Shown: positions 1-8,880, numbered from the stretch's first letter. The stretch is 64,000 bases of DNA from JACCZX01 sp963801035 (GCA_963801035.1 CAWDDF010000007.1:186001-250000); one strand, 5' to 3'. Notes: generated by a model from the sequence alone, not told the origin. Translations and numbers: made by a program.

Positions 1-718
1 GATCGGGTTCGTATTGTTCCTCGTGCTAGGCAAGTTGCGCGCGCGCGAGCCGTGGCGCGACATGAGTCCACAGGATGTCGACGACCTGCTGTTCTACGGA
101 ATGATCGGCACGATTGTCGGCGGCCGCCTGGGCCATGTGTTGTTCTACGGACCTTTGTCGTATTACCTCGAGCATCCGCTCGAGATTTTCGCAGTCTGGA
201 AAGGCGGGATGGCCTCCCACGGCGGCATCATTGGAGTGATCGTTGCGATGGCGCTGTTCGCGCGCGCACGAAGGAAGTCGTTCCTGCGGGTTGCCGACTT
301 TGTTGTACCTCTGGTGCCATTGGGCCTAGGTGCGGGTCGAATCGGCAACTTCATCAACGGCGAGCTTTGGGGCCGTGCTGCCGATCCGTCGTTGCCGTGG
401 GCGGTCATCTTTCCTCAGGCCGGCGATGCAATGGCGCGGCACCCGTCGCAGATTTATCAGTTTCTGCTCGAGGGAGTGACGCTGTTTCTGATCTTATGGG
501 TGTATTCGCGCAAGCCGCGCTCACCCGGCACGGTCGGCAGCCTGTTCCTGATCTTTTATGGGTTGTTGCGCATCATCGGCGAAGTATTCCGTGAGCCCGA
601 GGCGCTGTACGGCTACATGCCGCTTGGGATGTCGGCGGGGCAGTGGTTATCGGTGCCGATGATCTTCATCGGCATCGTTTGCTTCGTGCTGCTGCGGCGT
701 CATAAAGCCGTTGTCTGA
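1..718 (+). CDS. lgt: Prolipoprotein diacylglyceryl transferase, 5' end missing
   Basis: This is the membrane enzyme that moves diacylglyceryl from phosphatidylglycerol onto the lipobox cysteine of prolipoproteins. The family signature GRIGNFINGELWGR is intact at about bases 335-380, and a second conserved region with HPSQIYQ follows near base 445. Several hydrophobic helices run to the C-terminus. The reading frame is open from base 2 (I-G-F-V before the first in-frame TTG), so the true start lies left of the window and roughly the first 30 residues are absent. The stop overlaps the next gene by 8 bases, which suggests co-transcription. The identification is firm. Confidence 0.95.
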   Translation, partial: IGFVLFLVLGKLRAREPWRDMSPQDVDDLLFYGMIGTIVGGRLGHVLFYGPLSYYLEHPLEIFAVWKGGMASHGGIIGVIVAMALFARARRKSFLRVADFVVPLVPLGLGAGRIGNFINGELWGRAADPSLPWAVIFPQAGDAMARHPSQIYQFLLEGVTLFLILWVYSRKPRSPGTVGSLFLIFYGLLRIIGEVFREPEALYGYMPLGMSAGQWLSVPMIFIGIVCFVLLRRHKAVV

Positions 719-1985
719 CGTGTCGGAAAATACTGCGCGCAAGCCATCGCTCGGGTGGGAACTCGCCGAGTTTCTGCGTACCAGCAGAAAGCTGTTGTCA
801 GCACGGGGCGAAGCAAACAGTGCAGCGCACGCAGCCACTGCGCTTCAGCAATACCAGCGTCTGTCGGAGCCAGCGCAACTGAGATTCTTCGAGCATCTGG
901 ACCAGGATTTCGGGCTGGACCCAGCGCAGGTGCTCGAAGCCGCTCAACGCTATGCAGCGACGCCAACGGTGCAGACACTGAAGACTCTGACTTCCGTTAC
1001 CGAGCCTCCGCGACAGGAACTGCTGCGTCGACTGAATCGCGCGCCCGGTGGCACCGCAATGATCGTGCAGATGCGCAGACAATTGCTACGCGCGCTGCCG
1101 ATGCATCCGGAACTGGCCGCAGTCGAGGCTGACTTTTTCCACCTGCTGTCGTCCTGGTTCAATCCGGGGTTTCTGGAGATGCAGCAGGTCGATTGGAACT
1201 CGCCCGCACAACTGCTGGAAAAAATAATCCAGCACGAAGCGGTGCACGCGATCGATGGCTGGGACGATTTGCGTCGGCGCTTGCAGCCCGATCGCCGCTG
1301 CTTTGCGTTCTTCCATCCGCAGTTGCCCGGCGAGCCGTTGATCTTCGTCGAGATTGCACTGGTTGCCGAAATGCCCGCAGCGATTGCGCCATTGATTGAA
1401 AAGGCGGCACAGCCGGTCAGACCGAGACAATACAAAGTGGCGGTCTTTTATTCGATCAGCAACTGCCAGCCGGGACTGCGTGGCGTTTCGCTTGGCAACT
1501 TCCTGATCAAGCGCGTCGCAGAGCGACTGCGCGCGGAGTTTCCGTCGATACGCACGTTTTGCACGCTGTCACCTATACCGGGCTTTGTTCACTGGCTGAA
1601 CGAAGTCAATGTGGCGGCAAGCGAGCTGAAACCTGTGCGGGCAAAGCTGCAGGCTGCGCTTGAAAAGCTCAATCACACGGAGAAGCTGACAGACCCTCTC
1701 GCAGCATCGAATCAGGAGCGCGACGCGTTGCTTACGCTTGCGTCAATCTATTTGTCGCTGGTGTCGCCGACTACGCGCGGTGATCCAGTCGCGAAATTCC
1801 ACCTGGGCAATGGCGCGCGGCTGCAGCGCATCAACTGGGCGGGCGATCTGTCCAAAAACGGCATTCGCCAGTCGCTCGGGGTGATGGTCAACTATCTGTA
1901 CGATCTTGCGAAAGTCGAGGAATATCACCAGCGATTCCTTGAAGGCAACGTCGTGCACGCGCCAGCGGTTGGTCGATTGGTATAA
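711..1985 (+). CDS. matA: Malonyl-CoA decarboxylase
   Basis: This enzyme decarboxylates malonyl-CoA to acetyl-CoA. Family hallmarks are visible: an N-terminal helical region, the stretch HEAVHAIDGWDDL near residue 175, the motif TLSPIPGF near residues 283-290, and FHLGNGA near residue 363, whose His fits the family catalytic His. Length (about 424 aa) is normal for bacterial members. The start is TTG at 711, inside lgt; a GTG at 720 is an equally reasonable start. The downstream gene set (Bug protein, hydratase relative, malonyl-CoA synthetase) gives a complete malonate to acetyl-CoA route, so matA is well supported by context. Confidence 0.9.
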   Translation: MSDVSENTARKPSLGWELAEFLRTSRKLLSARGEANSAAHAATALQQYQRLSEPAQLRFFEHLDQDFGLDPAQVLEAAQRYAATPTVQTLKTLTSVTEPPRQELLRRLNRAPGGTAMIVQMRRQLLRALPMHPELAAVEADFFHLLSSWFNPGFLEMQQVDWNSPAQLLEKIIQHEAVHAIDGWDDLRRRLQPDRRCFAFFHPQLPGEPLIFVEIALVAEMPAAIAPLIEKAAQPVRPRQYKVAVFYSISNCQPGLRGVSLGNFLIKRVAERLRAEFPSIRTFCTLSPIPGFVHWLNEVNVAASELKPVRAKLQAALEKLNHTEKLTDPLAASNQERDALLTLASIYLSLVSPTTRGDPVAKFHLGNGARLQRINWAGDLSKNGIRQSLGVMVNYLYDLAKVEEYHQRFLEGNVVHAPAVGRLV

Positions 1986-2057
1986 GTCCCGTGTGACCTG
2001 CTGGCCGGCTCGCGCGAAGATGGAGCCGTACACGATCCAAACAATTAAGGAGACAGC

Positions 2058-3023
2058 ATGAAAGTTATTTTTGTCATCATTGCCGCGTTGTTCGCGGCGG
2101 CAGTGGGACCCGTTCACGCACAGGGTTGGCCGAACAAGCCTATTACGTTGGTTGTGCCGTTTCCTCCCGGCGGAGGCACTGATGCGTTCGCTCGCCCACT
2201 GTCAGTACAGTTGTCGAAGCAATTGGGCAGGTCGGTGATCATTGACAATCGCGGCGGAGCCGGCGGTACGGTCGGTGCATCGGTCGCGGCGAAGCAGCCG
2301 CCCGACGGGTACACCTTTTTCATCGGTGCGGTTCACCATGCGATTGCGCCCAGCTTTTATCCAAAGCTTGACTACAACATCGAAACAGATCTGGTGCCGC
2401 TCACGGTGATCGCCAATCCGCCCCAGGTCATCGTCGTCAACCCGACGCGTGTCAAAGCCGACAACTTCAAAGATTTTCTCGATTTCGTTCGCAAGAATCC
2501 GGGCAAGTTGAACTATGCGTCTGCGGGCAATGGCACTTCTCATCACCTCGCCGGCGAGTTGTTCAAGATTCAAAGCAAGACGTTCATCATTCACATTCCT
2601 TACCGCGGCGCTGGTCCGGCGCTAAATGATCTGCTTGCCGGCAACGTCGACATGATGTTCGATGGTCTCGGGTCTTCGGCGCAGCACATCCGATCAGGAC
2701 GCATCAAGCCCCTTGCCATTGCGTCGCCCAAACGCTCGCCGGCCTTTCCCAATCTGCCGACGACCGCGGAAGTTGGAATGCCCGACTACGTGGTGTCCAC
2801 GTGGTACGGGATCTGGGGTGTCAAAGGCACACCGAAAGAAATTCTTGATCGTATGCATTCGGAAGTCGTCAAGGCGGTCTCCAGCCCCGAGATGCGCGAG
2901 ATCTGGGCCAGTCAAGGCTCCGACACGGCGACAATGTCGCAGGATCAGTTTGCAAAGTTTCTGACCAGCGAGATCAAGCGTTGGGCACAGGTGACACAGG
3001 CTTCCGGCGCCAAGCTCGATTGA
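2058..3023 (+). CDS. Bug-family (TctC) periplasmic solute-binding protein in malonate operon
   Basis: This is a secreted binding protein of the tripartite tricarboxylate transporter family. It has a clear signal peptide (hydrophobic core FVIIAALFAAAVG, then HAQG cleavage region) and the usual Bug motifs: WPNKPITLVVPFPPGG, RGGAGGTVGA, and GNGTSHHLAGE. An AAGGAGAC ribosome site lies just before the ATG. No TctA/TctB membrane genes are next to it, so it is an orphan binding protein. Lying between matA and matB, it occupies the place of the malonate carrier matC in rhizobial clusters. Malonate as ligand is therefore an inference from neighbours, not from the protein sequence. Confidence 0.88.
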   Translation: MKVIFVIIAALFAAAVGPVHAQGWPNKPITLVVPFPPGGGTDAFARPLSVQLSKQLGRSVIIDNRGGAGGTVGASVAAKQPPDGYTFFIGAVHHAIAPSFYPKLDYNIETDLVPLTVIANPPQVIVVNPTRVKADNFKDFLDFVRKNPGKLNYASAGNGTSHHLAGELFKIQSKTFIIHIPYRGAGPALNDLLAGNVDMMFDGLGSSAQHIRSGRIKPLAIASPKRSPAFPNLPTTAEVGMPDYVVSTWYGIWGVKGTPKEILDRMHSEVVKAVSSPEMREIWASQGSDTATMSQDQFAKFLTSEIKRWAQVTQASGAKLD

Positions 3024-3024
3024 C

Positions 3025-3807
3025 ATGGCGGGCAAAGTCGACGTCTCGATTGACGGCGGTGTCGCCGCCGTAACGCTCGACTCGCCCGGCAAGCTGAACG
3101 CCGTCAGTGTGGCGATGTGGCACGGCTTGGCACGCGTTTTTGAAGACATCGGTGACGCGGAGCTGCTGCGCGTGGTCGTGATCCGCGGTGCCGGCGGCAA
3201 CTTTGCCGCGGGTGCCGACATTGAGGAGTTCGAGCGTGTGCGCCACGACCCGTCGAGCGGGCGCAAGTACCACCTCGAGACGATAGGCAACGCGCTAACT
3301 GCGATCGATCGGTGTCCGGTTCCGCTGATCGCCGCGATAGAGGGCGTTTGTGTCGGCGGCGGACTTGAGATCGCATCGCTGTGCGATATCCGGCTTGCTG
3401 CCGATACGGCTCGTTTCGGTGTGCCCATCGGACGTCTTGGATTTCCCTTGGCGCTGCCCGAGCTGGTGCCGCTGTTGCGTCTGGTCGGGCCCGCGGTCGC
3501 GGCGGAAATGCTGCTTGAGAGCCGCATTTTGTCGGCCGACGAAGCTGAAACACGCCGCCTGGTTACGCGTGTCGTGCCGACGGGCTCGTTCGAGGCCGAG
3601 TTGCAGCTTTGCATTACGCATATTGCGGCCGGCTCTCCGCTTGCCGCGCGGCAGAACAAGGCGAACATCCGCCGCTTTCAATCGCGCGGCCTCGATTACA
3701 CGCAGCAAGAGCTCGATCAGAGCTTTGCGTTTCTCGACTCGCACGACTATCACGAAGGCGTGCGCGCATTTTTGGCAAAGCGGCCGCCCAATTTTCTGGG
3801 CCGCTGA
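3025..3807 (+). CDS. Enoyl-CoA hydratase/isomerase family protein
   Basis: This is a crotonase-fold protein of 260 aa, starting one base after the Bug gene stop. The oxyanion-hole segment GGNFAAGADI (about residues 55-65) and the glycine-rich GVCVGGGLEIAS (about 107-118) with the first acidic residue are present. The second catalytic Glu of true hydratases, usually in a FGxPE context, is replaced here by FGVPIGRLG. Simple hydratase activity is therefore doubtful. A decarboxylase, hydrolase or isomerase role on an acyl-CoA is possible. Its position inside the malonate operon points to malonyl- or methylmalonyl-type thioesters, which is inference. Confidence 0.85.
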   Translation: MAGKVDVSIDGGVAAVTLDSPGKLNAVSVAMWHGLARVFEDIGDAELLRVVVIRGAGGNFAAGADIEEFERVRHDPSSGRKYHLETIGNALTAIDRCPVPLIAAIEGVCVGGGLEIASLCDIRLAADTARFGVPIGRLGFPLALPELVPLLRLVGPAVAAEMLLESRILSADEAETRRLVTRVVPTGSFEAELQLCITHIAAGSPLAARQNKANIRRFQSRGLDYTQQELDQSFAFLDSHDYHEGVRAFLAKRPPNFLGR

Positions 3808-3820
3808 ACGGGCAAATGCG

Positions 3821-5407
3821 ATGCGCTCCAATGCGAACATGTACGCGGCGATCGAGAACCGCTACCCGACCGATTTCGACAGCAGCTGCATTGAAACACT
3901 CGAGGGACTGACCTACAGCTGGCGGGATATTCACCTTGCCAGCGGCTGCATCGCAAACTGGCTTGCATCGCTGAAATTGAAACGCGGCGATCGCGTCGCC
4001 GTGCAAGTCGAAAAATCGCCCGAGTGCCTGATGCTGTATCTGGCGACGCTGCGCGCGGGACTGGTGTACGTGCCGCTGAACACCGCCTACCAGCGCGCCG
4101 AGCTCGACTACTTTTTGCGCGACGCCGAACCGGCGGTCGTTGTCTGCACGCCAGCAAGATCGGTGGAAATCGAACCGATCGCCCGAGCCGCGCATTGCGA
4201 TCACGTGATGACCCTTGGAGAGCAACGCGATGGCACATTGCTCGCCGCTGCAGCTCAATTTTCACCGCACCACGAAACGGTAAATCGCGCACCTGACGAT
4301 CTGGCCGCGATTCTGTACACGTCTGGAACCACCGGGCGCAGCAAGGGCGCGATGCTCTCGCATCGAAACCTGTCCTCGAATGCCATCACGCTCGATCAAT
4401 TCTGGGGTTTTCGGGCCGCGCGTGATGCGGGCAAGCGCGATGTGCTGTTGCATGCGCTGCCCCTCTTTCATGTGCACGGATTATTCGTCGCTTCGCACGC
4501 CGCCCTGTTTGGCGGAGCAAAGATGCTGATGCTGCCAAGGTTTGATGTCGCTCGCGTGCTGGAACGACTGCCGCGCGCCACCGTAATGATGGGCGTGCCG
4601 ACGTTCTACACACGGTTGCTGAGCGACCCGACTTTTGGCCGCGAACATTGTCGCTCGATGCGCCTTTTTGTCGCGGGTTCTGCACCGCTGCTCGCCGAAA
4701 CACATCAGCAATTCGAGCAGCGCACTGGCCATCGAATTCTGGAGCGCTACGGGATGTCTGAAACCGTGATGCTGGTTTCCAATCCGTACTTCGAAACCGA
4801 TGGACCGCGCATCGCAGGAACGGTCGGCGTGCCGCTGCCCGGCATCGGCGTACGCATCGTCAACGACGATGGGGCTGAGTGCAAGGTCGGCGAGATCGGC
4901 GCGGTCCAGGTTAAAGGGCAGAGCGTGTTCAGTGGCTACTGGCGAATGCCGGACAAGACGAAGGAGGAGTTCACCGCCGATGGCTGGTTTCGTACCGGTG
5001 ATGTCGGCCACTTTGGCGGCAAGGATGTACCGGATCGCTACCTGACGCTGGTCGGCCGTTCGAAGGACCTGATCATTTCGGGCGGCTATAACGTGTACCC
5101 GAAAGAAATCGAGGGATACATTGACGAGATTGACGATGTCATCGAATCGGCGGTGGTCGGTGTGCCGCATGCGGACTTTGGCGAAGCGGTAATCGCTGTC
5201 GTCGTCGCCAAGCCCCACGCCCACCTTAGTGCAAACACGATCGTCGATGCGCTAAAGGGCCGCATCGCAAATTACAAGGTGCCCAAGCGTGTTTTTGTCG
5301 TCGACGATTTGCCGCGTAACACGATGGGCAAAGTCCAGAAAAATGTTTTGCGCGAGCGCTACCAGGAATCGTTCAACGCGCCAAAGGAACGGGCTGCGGC
5401 GAACTGA
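3821..5407 (+). CDS. matB: Malonyl-CoA synthetase (AMP-forming)
   Basis: This acyl-adenylate-forming enzyme is expected to make malonyl-CoA from malonate, ATP and CoA. It has the A3 motif LYTSGTTGRSKG (about residues 165-176), the ERYGMSET motif near 310 in the form seen in MatB enzymes, GWFRTGDVG near 390, GRSKDLIISGGYNVYP near 412, and the C-terminal catalytic lysine region PRNTMGKVQK near 500. The open frame extends upstream through the hydratase gene, but homology starts only at MYAAIENRY, so ATG 3821 (or 3839) is the start. The 3' end overlaps the convergent GrpB gene by 49 bases. With matA it closes a malonate utilisation pathway. Confidence 0.88.
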   Translation: MRSNANMYAAIENRYPTDFDSSCIETLEGLTYSWRDIHLASGCIANWLASLKLKRGDRVAVQVEKSPECLMLYLATLRAGLVYVPLNTAYQRAELDYFLRDAEPAVVVCTPARSVEIEPIARAAHCDHVMTLGEQRDGTLLAAAAQFSPHHETVNRAPDDLAAILYTSGTTGRSKGAMLSHRNLSSNAITLDQFWGFRAARDAGKRDVLLHALPLFHVHGLFVASHAALFGGAKMLMLPRFDVARVLERLPRATVMMGVPTFYTRLLSDPTFGREHCRSMRLFVAGSAPLLAETHQQFEQRTGHRILERYGMSETVMLVSNPYFETDGPRIAGTVGVPLPGIGVRIVNDDGAECKVGEIGAVQVKGQSVFSGYWRMPDKTKEEFTADGWFRTGDVGHFGGKDVPDRYLTLVGRSKDLIISGGYNVYPKEIEGYIDEIDDVIESAVVGVPHADFGEAVIAVVVAKPHAHLSANTIVDALKGRIANYKVPKRVFVVDDLPRNTMGKVQKNVLRERYQESFNAPKERAAAN

Positions 5408-5994
5408 ACCCAAACGGCGGCCGCTACCATCGGGACGCTTTTGGCACCACGCGGCGGCATCGCCAACACTGCCTCAATAAACCCAGTCTTGCCGTTGGTG
5501 TAGGCGTCGCGGTCAAACGCGTAGCGCGCAGCAAGCCGCCGCTTGACCTCCGCATAGCGCGCGGCAAGCCAAGCATCGTCGCGCAAGCTGTTGCGAAACT
5601 TCATGTATCGCTTCCAGTACACGCCGTTTTTCTCGACCACATGCACATGGTGCGTACGTACACCGTTGACGACGCGCTTGAAAAACCGGCGATCGGGTAA
5701 CGCGCGCTCGTACTCGGGAATGTATTGATAGCCGAAAACGGCCAACCGTTTTGACTGGGTTTCGAAAGCTGCGAGGGATTCGACACCGACCAGCATGTCA
5801 ATAATCGGCTTGGCGGCGAGGCCGGGCACCGCGGTGCTGCCAATATGCTCGATTGAAGGCTTCAGCTCGCTGAGGGCCACGTGGAGCAGCTGCGATTCGA
5901 TACGGAATCGGGCGGGCCACGCGGCGTCGTGCGGAACAACGACAATTTCGTCGGTACTGCTCAACCCGCTAGTCAATAAGCCGGCCGGGATCAT
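5359..5994 (-). CDS. GrpB/UPF0157 family protein
   Basis: The protein carries the UPF0157 signature IEHIGSTAVPGLAAKP followed by IIDML, with the upstream VVVPHDAAWPARF segment and the later H-x-H around VNGVRTHHVHVV. The family has a nucleotidyltransferase-like fold, but its function is not settled. I chose ATG 5994 because family similarity begins shortly after it; the frame is open to 6060. The last 30 or so residues, after FIEAVLAMP, go beyond the usual family end and lie over the 3' end of matB. This may be an extension after loss of an earlier stop. Confidence 0.75.
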   Translation of the reverse strand: MIPAGLLTSGLSSTDEIVVVPHDAAWPARFRIESQLLHVALSELKPSIEHIGSTAVPGLAAKPIIDMLVGVESLAAFETQSKRLAVFGYQYIPEYERALPDRRFFKRVVNGVRTHHVHVVEKNGVYWKRYMKFRNSLRDDAWLAARYAEVKRRLAARYAFDRDAYTNGKTGFIEAVLAMPPRGAKSVPMVAAAVWVQFAAARSFGALNDSW

Positions 5995-6161
5995 CGTGAC
6001 GCTCCGGTCAGAACAAAAGTGATCGTGTTCGACATGTCCGCTCCTGGGTAGCCCCCGCATTACAGGAATGAGCGAACGTTAGAGCCTGTACGGGGCTGGC
6101 GCAGCCGACGGTTACGTGAAGCCGCCGCCGAATATTCACAAGGTGCGCGATAAGCGCTGAA

Positions 6162-6800
6162 TTACCAGCGGGAAGGCGGCTTTCTGTTGATCGTGATCTG
6201 GCGATTTTCGATCGTTACATAGCCGCCGATCGTCAGGTCTTTGAAGATGCGGCTGATCATGTCGCGGGATGCGCCAACTCTGTCCGCGATGTCCTGTTGC
6301 GTCATTTTCTCGGGCACGACAAGCTTGCCGCCTTCTTCCTTCGCGAGTGACAGCAACAACCGGGCTACGCGGCCATAGACGTCCATCAGAGCGAGGTTCT
6401 TGACGTTGTCGGTGGCGATGCGCGCACGATCGATCAACGTGCTGATCAGCGTCATCGCGACGTCCGGGTTCTGCGCGATCGCGGCGCGCAGCTCCTCGCG
6501 CATTACCACTGCACACGTCGTCGGTTCCAGTGTCATCACCGACGCCGAGCGCGGTCGTCCGTCGAGCGACATCTCGCCGACGTAGTCGCCCGCGCCATAC
6601 GTATCCAGAATCATCTCGCGTCCATCGTCGTCAGAGACATAAACCTTCACCTTCCCTGACAAAATGACGAACAGCGAATCCCCGCGGTCGCCTTCGTTGA
6701 TGATGACCGCATTTTTCGGAAACGTGCGGGTCTGGCCGCGCATTGCCAGCTCTCGCACCATCGGGTCGCCGATGGCGCCGATCATTTGTTCTGTAGTCAT
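6162..6800 (-). CDS. Crp/Fnr family transcriptional regulator
   Basis: This cytoplasmic regulator has an N-terminal cyclic-nucleotide-binding-type beta roll (GDRGDSLFVILSGKV, then GEMSLDGRPRSASV at the phosphate-cassette position) and a C-terminal winged helix with MTQQDIADRVGASRDMISRI. The recognition helix has the R-D-x-x-x-R pattern close to the R-E-x-x-x-R of classical Crp, so a Crp-type rather than Fnr-type DNA site is likely. No Fnr-type cysteine cluster is present. ATG 6800 is preferred because a GGGAAG ribosome site precedes it; the frame is open to 6851. It stands alone between unrelated genes, so its targets cannot be read from context. Confidence 0.88.
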   Translation of the reverse strand: MTTEQMIGAIGDPMVRELAMRGQTRTFPKNAVIINEGDRGDSLFVILSGKVKVYVSDDDGREMILDTYGAGDYVGEMSLDGRPRSASVMTLEPTTCAVVMREELRAAIAQNPDVAMTLISTLIDRARIATDNVKNLALMDVYGRVARLLLSLAKEEGGKLVVPEKMTQQDIADRVGASRDMISRIFKDLTIGGYVTIENRQITINRKPPSRW

Positions 6801-6927
6801 CGCTTCCCGCCCCGGCGCTATTCTGAGCCGATTATCGCGTGTCCAGGGCATCCGGCCAACTGATCACCGTCAGGCGTACCCAACCCTCCAGGCTATGTCA
6901 TGCAGCAACCACTGCGAACACGCTTCA

Positions 6928-7401
6928 TTACGCTGGAGGCGCCGCGAGCAGTCGGGTCGTGATGTAGCGCCATTCGCTTGCGGTCACGGGCGTAATCGAC
7001 AGCCGGTTAGCGCGCCGCAGAACAACCATGTCGGCCAGCGCCGGCTGTGCGCGCAGCTCCGAGAGTGGTACCAGCCGTGTTTTCCTCACCGCCTTGATAT
7101 CGACCAGCGTCCATCGGGGCGCGTCACGCTTTGACTCTGCGTCGTAGTACTTGCTCTTGCGATCGAACTGCGTAGGGTCCGGATAGGGCTCACTCGCAAC
7201 CTCGGCGAGTCCGACGATACCGGGCTCCGCACAGCTCGAATGGTAGAAGAACACGCCGTCGCCAAGGTTCATTCGATCGCGCATGAAGTTTCGGGCCTGG
7301 TAGCCACGCACGCCCGTCCACGGCACGGTCGCGCGCGGCGCGGCGAGCGCATCGTCGATCGAGCAGTCATCGGGCTCCGATTTCATCAGCCAGTAGTTCA
7401 T
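6928..7401 (-). CDS. EVE domain-containing protein
   Basis: This 157-residue protein is a full EVE (PUA-like) domain: it begins NYWLMKSEPDD, continues with WTGVRGYQARNFMRD and VFFYHSSCAEPGIVGLAEV, and ends with VVLRRANRLSITPV. EVE proteins are small cytoplasmic readers thought to bind modified bases or RNA, and many are single-domain housekeeping copies like this one. It lies seven bases upstream of the stop of the next minus-strand gene set. Nothing here indicates a restriction or defence context. Family membership is clear, the substrate is unknown. Confidence 0.88.
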   Translation of the reverse strand: MNYWLMKSEPDDCSIDDALAAPRATVPWTGVRGYQARNFMRDRMNLGDGVFFYHSSCAEPGIVGLAEVASEPYPDPTQFDRKSKYYDAESKRDAPRWTLVDIKAVRKTRLVPLSELRAQPALADMVVLRRANRLSITPVTASEWRYITTRLLAAPPA

Positions 7402-7407
7402 CGCTAG

Positions 7408-8121
7408 TTAAAGAGCTCCGAACACGCGGCGAATGATGTCGCTGCCGGCTGCCAGCGGGTTGTCTCGAATCTTCTTCTCCTCTTCAGCGATCATCGTGTA
7501 CAGGCCATCGAGTGCCTTTTGCGTCACGTAGCGCTCGACGGTTGCCTGCTCGGGCTTGACCAGCCCCAACGCGGCGCCCTGGCCTGCAAGCGCGTTGTAT
7601 TGCTGCGCCAGGCCGCTTCGCTGCGTAACTTGCCGCACTATCGGAAGAAATCGCTCGGACAGTTGCGGCGCTGTCTTTGACTTGAAAAACTGCGTGACTG
7701 AGTCATCACCGCCGCGCAGGATTTGTTTTGCGTCATCGACGCTCATTGACTTCACCGCATTGCCCAGCAATGTTTTCGCCTGCGGCACCGCCTGTTCGGC
7801 AGCGCGATTGATCGCGAGCTCTAGCGCATCGATCTCTTCGGCCTTGCCTATAAGCCTCAGTGCACTGCGCACGCGTTGCAGCTGGTCGGGCAATGGAATT
7901 CGCACTTTCGGATTTGCCCAGAACCCGTCAGTCCGGCCCAGGCTCTCCACCGCGGCTGCGGCGCCGCTGTTAAGAGCGGCTTTCAGTCCCGCGGTCGCAT
8001 CGCGGCCGCTCAGTTGGTCGAGCGACTGTGCGGCCACTGGCGGGCTTGCCAGCGCAATAGACGCGGCGGAAAACGCCATGACCACTTCCAACAGCCGTGA
8101 ACGGCTAGATCCGACACGCAT
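7408..8121 (-). CDS. DUF4197 domain-containing secreted protein
   Basis: The protein has an N-terminal signal peptide (about residues 1-35, ending ASPPVAAQS) followed by a helical domain with the DUF4197 pattern: LKAALNSGAAAAVESLGR, then NPKVRIPLP, LRGGDDSVTQFFKSKT, and near the end TQKALDGLYTMIAEEE. Function is unknown; it is probably periplasmic. ATG 8121 is chosen because it has a strong GGAGGAGG site and overlaps the upstream stop in a TGATG arrangement, showing translational coupling with the small membrane protein before it. An open frame continues to 8307 but has no support. Confidence 0.8.
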   Translation of the reverse strand: MRVGSSRSRLLEVVMAFSAASIALASPPVAAQSLDQLSGRDATAGLKAALNSGAAAAVESLGRTDGFWANPKVRIPLPDQLQRVRSALRLIGKAEEIDALELAINRAAEQAVPQAKTLLGNAVKSMSVDDAKQILRGGDDSVTQFFKSKTAPQLSERFLPIVRQVTQRSGLAQQYNALAGQGAALGLVKPEQATVERYVTQKALDGLYTMIAEEEKKIRDNPLAAGSDIIRRVFGAL

Positions 8122-8417
8122 CACTTGGTAGTTCCTCCTCCGCTGCTGCGCTGGATTCGCCAAACGATAACGCCGGCGATGACGGGGCCCAGCGCCCAGA
8201 GTGCTGCCAGGATGAACGAATAGAGACTGGAGCCGCTTCCGGAAGACCCAAACTGAAAGGCTACGAATAGTCCTCCCAGTAGCAGCGTTATCACGGCCAC
8301 GATCCACGGTCCGTAACGGCGTCCGAGCAGCGACGGATAGACAAAAATTCCAAGGCCGACGATCAATGCAATCGTGATCGCACCTCCGACGTGGACTGGG
8401 ATTTCGCTGGTAGTCAT
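8121..8417 (-). CDS. Small membrane protein of unknown function
   Basis: A 98-residue protein with three predicted membrane segments: residues around VGGAITIALIVGLGIFV, YGPWIVAVITLLLGGLFVAF, and FILAALWALGPVIAGVIVW. A Gly/Ser-rich linker (GSSGSGSS) separates the second and third. I do not recognise a family. The start at 8417 is the first ATG that leaves a sensible N-terminus. It is translationally coupled to the DUF4197 gene, so the two may act together at the inner membrane and periplasm. Confidence 0.55.
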   Translation of the reverse strand: MTTSEIPVHVGGAITIALIVGLGIFVYPSLLGRRYGPWIVAVITLLLGGLFVAFQFGSSGSGSSLYSFILAALWALGPVIAGVIVWRIQRSSGGGTTK

Positions 8418-8637
8418 CCGGTGAAGTCTAGCCGCGCCGACAGCTGCGACGCTGCGACGTGAATATTCAGCACCCAGCGTGCGGTAGAAGCTGCTGCAGT
8501 TCAGTGTCGAGCGATCGAACATCCACTTCAGGAACTAGACGTTCGCCCTTGTCGTCTTTTCCAGCGCGTTTGCGATTGACAGGTTAGACCCCGCAAGTCG
8601 TGCGAACACTGGAGCGATGGGAACGATGGGAGTAACG

Positions 8638-8880
8638 ATGGCTCACACACTGCGCTTGAAGCAGATCTACCGCCGGAATCACGGCGGAATAACGGACACG
8701 ATCGGCGCCGTAACGCGTGCAGTTGCCGCGGAACACGAACTGGCGCTGCGTGCGGCAGACAAAGCAGCTTCGCCTCGCAAGAATCTTGCCGAAGTGCGCG
8801 CCATGTATGTGTCAGCGTCTGAACCACCGGCCGTTGGCAGTGCGGTCGAACAGACAACGCGCGCTGACACAACGGACTAG
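8638..8880 (+). CDS. Possible small hypothetical protein
   Basis: A candidate 80-residue protein in the otherwise gene-free stretch 8418-8919. A GGGAG site lies five bases before the ATG, and the product starts MAHTLRLKQIYRRNHGG, with an alanine-rich, charged middle and no membrane segment. There is no recognisable domain and no operon partner on this strand, so it may not be real. The rest of the 8418-8919 interval shows no other signal that I can support. Confidence 0.3.
   Translation: MAHTLRLKQIYRRNHGGITDTIGAVTRAVAAEHELALRAADKAASPRKNLAEVRAMYVSASEPPAVGSAVEQTTRADTTD

Noticed and set aside
2694..3668. A 324-residue minus-strand open frame across the Bug and hydratase genes
   Set aside because: Ser/Arg-rich with no family pattern; antisense shadow.
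6928..7401. EVE protein as part of a defence system
   Set aside because: It is a stand-alone single domain with no restriction, nuclease or toxin gene around it.
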